Assembly (NCBI GenBank): GCA_020747065.1
Contig: JAGMVK010000011.1
Location: forward strand, 930,001-994,000
Reading direction: 5' to 3'
DNA: 64,000 nt
From: Cadophora sp. MPI-SDFR-AT-0126
Lineage: Eukaryota > Ascomycota > Leotiomycetes > Helotiales > Ploettnerulaceae
The notes under the pieces were generated by a model. It saw nothing but the letters and a program-made list of their open reading frames with translations, searched no databases and had not been told where the DNA came from. The position numbers and the translations under genes were made by a program. This document shows, one piece after another, positions 62,894-64,000 of the stretch; position 1 is the first letter of the stretch, and each line of letters begins with the position of its first letter.

Positions 62894-64000
62894 AACTCCG
62901 CTACACTTTAACTTATATGGACTAGTTAAATTAATAGCTTAGCGTAAATTAAGGCAACTAGTCCTATTTAGGACTAATTATTTAATAACTAAGTAATTAG
63001 CTAATTAGTCTACTATTATAATTAACTCTCTCTTCTTTTAAACTCTAATCCTAAAAACACGATTTATTATATTAAGCCTAATTAACTTTCCTTACGATTT
63101 TCGTACTTAGAATAGGCTACTACAATGCACTTAAATCTTATAAGAGTAATAGGGGTAATAGCTTAACTATAAGACTATAAGGAAATACTACTAAAAAGGT
63201 ATTTAATTAGTTCGGGAATTTAATCTAATATCATAGCTATAAGATAATAGTAAGTATTTCCTAATACTAGCCTTAGTACTTTAGTTCTTCTTAATATTTA
63301 CTACTTCTTAAACTATAAATTAATTCCTCTAAAAGAGCTTTCTTCCTTTATAGATTAGTTCCTTAAAAAGAGCTTTTTTATATAGTAACAGAGCTAAAGT
63401 AATTAAAGAATTACCTAATTCTTTAAATACTTTTAGATTACTTATATAATTTAGAAAGATTAGTCTATTTTATAATATCTTAAGTACTCTATAAGTATAA
63501 TTAATATCTTTATTTAATAATAAAAAACTTAATCACTAAGTAAAGTATTCTAGATTAAATAAAAACTTAAAGAGTATATCTCTAATAATTTTTATATAAA
63601 AAATTACTATATATAATAAGCCTATAGTAAAGTCTTTTTTATTAAGATTTATAACTACCTTTAAGAGAATAAGACCTTAACTTTTATAAACTATTATTAC
63701 TTAACCTAAGTAAATAGTAAACTAAGTTCTACTATAATTCTTCCCTTTCTATATAAATTTCTATATAATTTTAAAGATTAGTATATATCCTATCTTTTTA
63801 AAAGTCAAGCTAGTATAATTATTAACCTCTATAAGTAAAGTAAATAAATAATCTTTAAAAAAATCATTTTCCTCTACTTAAATAATATTCTTTAGTATTT
63901 CTATAAAGCTATTTACTAACCCTTTACTAATCTAAAGATTATTCTATAGTATAATATAAGCTCTAATAAAGAATTGTAATTTAGTAGCTAAGTTCTTAGT

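Larger units (their letters stand above)
60961..64000. repeat. AT-rich, RIP-decayed repeat block 3, open at right edge
   Basis: Over 3 kb of AT-rich, stop-filled DNA with few CA/TG dinucleotides. It differs from blocks 1 and 2: it keeps more CT/CC tracts, I found no copy of their LTR-like ends, and it holds several local tandem duplications. It continues past the window. Confidence 0.75.

Overview
The window looks like nuclear DNA of a filamentous ascomycete (Pezizomycotina). The genes have short introns of roughly 50-60 bases with GT/GC-AG ends and branch-site motifs. The recognisable genes are eukaryotic housekeeping genes: histones H2A and H2B, POM152, ATG4, KGD2, a complex I LYR subunit, SQS1, UCH37 and an SPX-RING ligase. 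Long AT-rich blocks carry the marks of repeat-induced point mutation (RIP): CA and TG dinucleotides almost gone, CG partly kept, stop codons in every frame, and decayed repeats. The class cannot be fixed from sequence alone; Leotiomycetes or Dothideomycetes with a compartmented genome would fit.

Layout. 1-959 holds an alpha/beta hydrolase gene cut by the left edge. 1.14-10.3 kb is a RIP-decayed AT-rich block of retroelement-like repeats. 10.3-14.95 kb is a small island of normal composition with two tentative genes, one for a putative secreted or membrane protein (12164-13135). 14.95-21.1 kb is a second AT-rich block with copies of the same repeats. 21.1-23.37 kb has normal composition but no gene I can support. 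23.375-60.573 kb is the gene-rich core. 60.96-64.0 kb is a third AT-rich block with a different repeat content and short tandem arrays.

The core, in order: KGD2 (-) divergent from a complex I B22/LYR subunit (+); histone H2A (-) and H2B (+) head to head but 2.4 kb apart with zinc-finger-like remnants between; SQS1 G-patch protein (-) divergent from ATG4 (+); SPX-RING ubiquitin ligase (-) divergent from an FBXO21-like F-box protein (+); UCH37-type deubiquitinase (-) divergent from nucleoporin POM152 (+); a 2EXR-type protein (-); a P450 resembling fatty-acid/alkane hydroxylases (-); a 4.4 kb gene-free stretch holding a well-preserved 173-bp TA-flanked MITE; and a zincin metalloprotease with a C-terminal jacalin-like domain (+).

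Most core genes act independently (mitochondrial metabolism, chromatin, splicing, autophagy, phosphate sensing, ubiquitin, nuclear pore). No biosynthetic cluster or defence system is evident. The items most worth a second look are the island gene between the RIP blocks, the intact MITE, the duplicated zinc-finger module between the histone genes, two GC-AG introns, and a stop-free 51-base intron hidden inside POM152. All exon models were built by hand from splice signals and reading frame; none is backed by transcripts.
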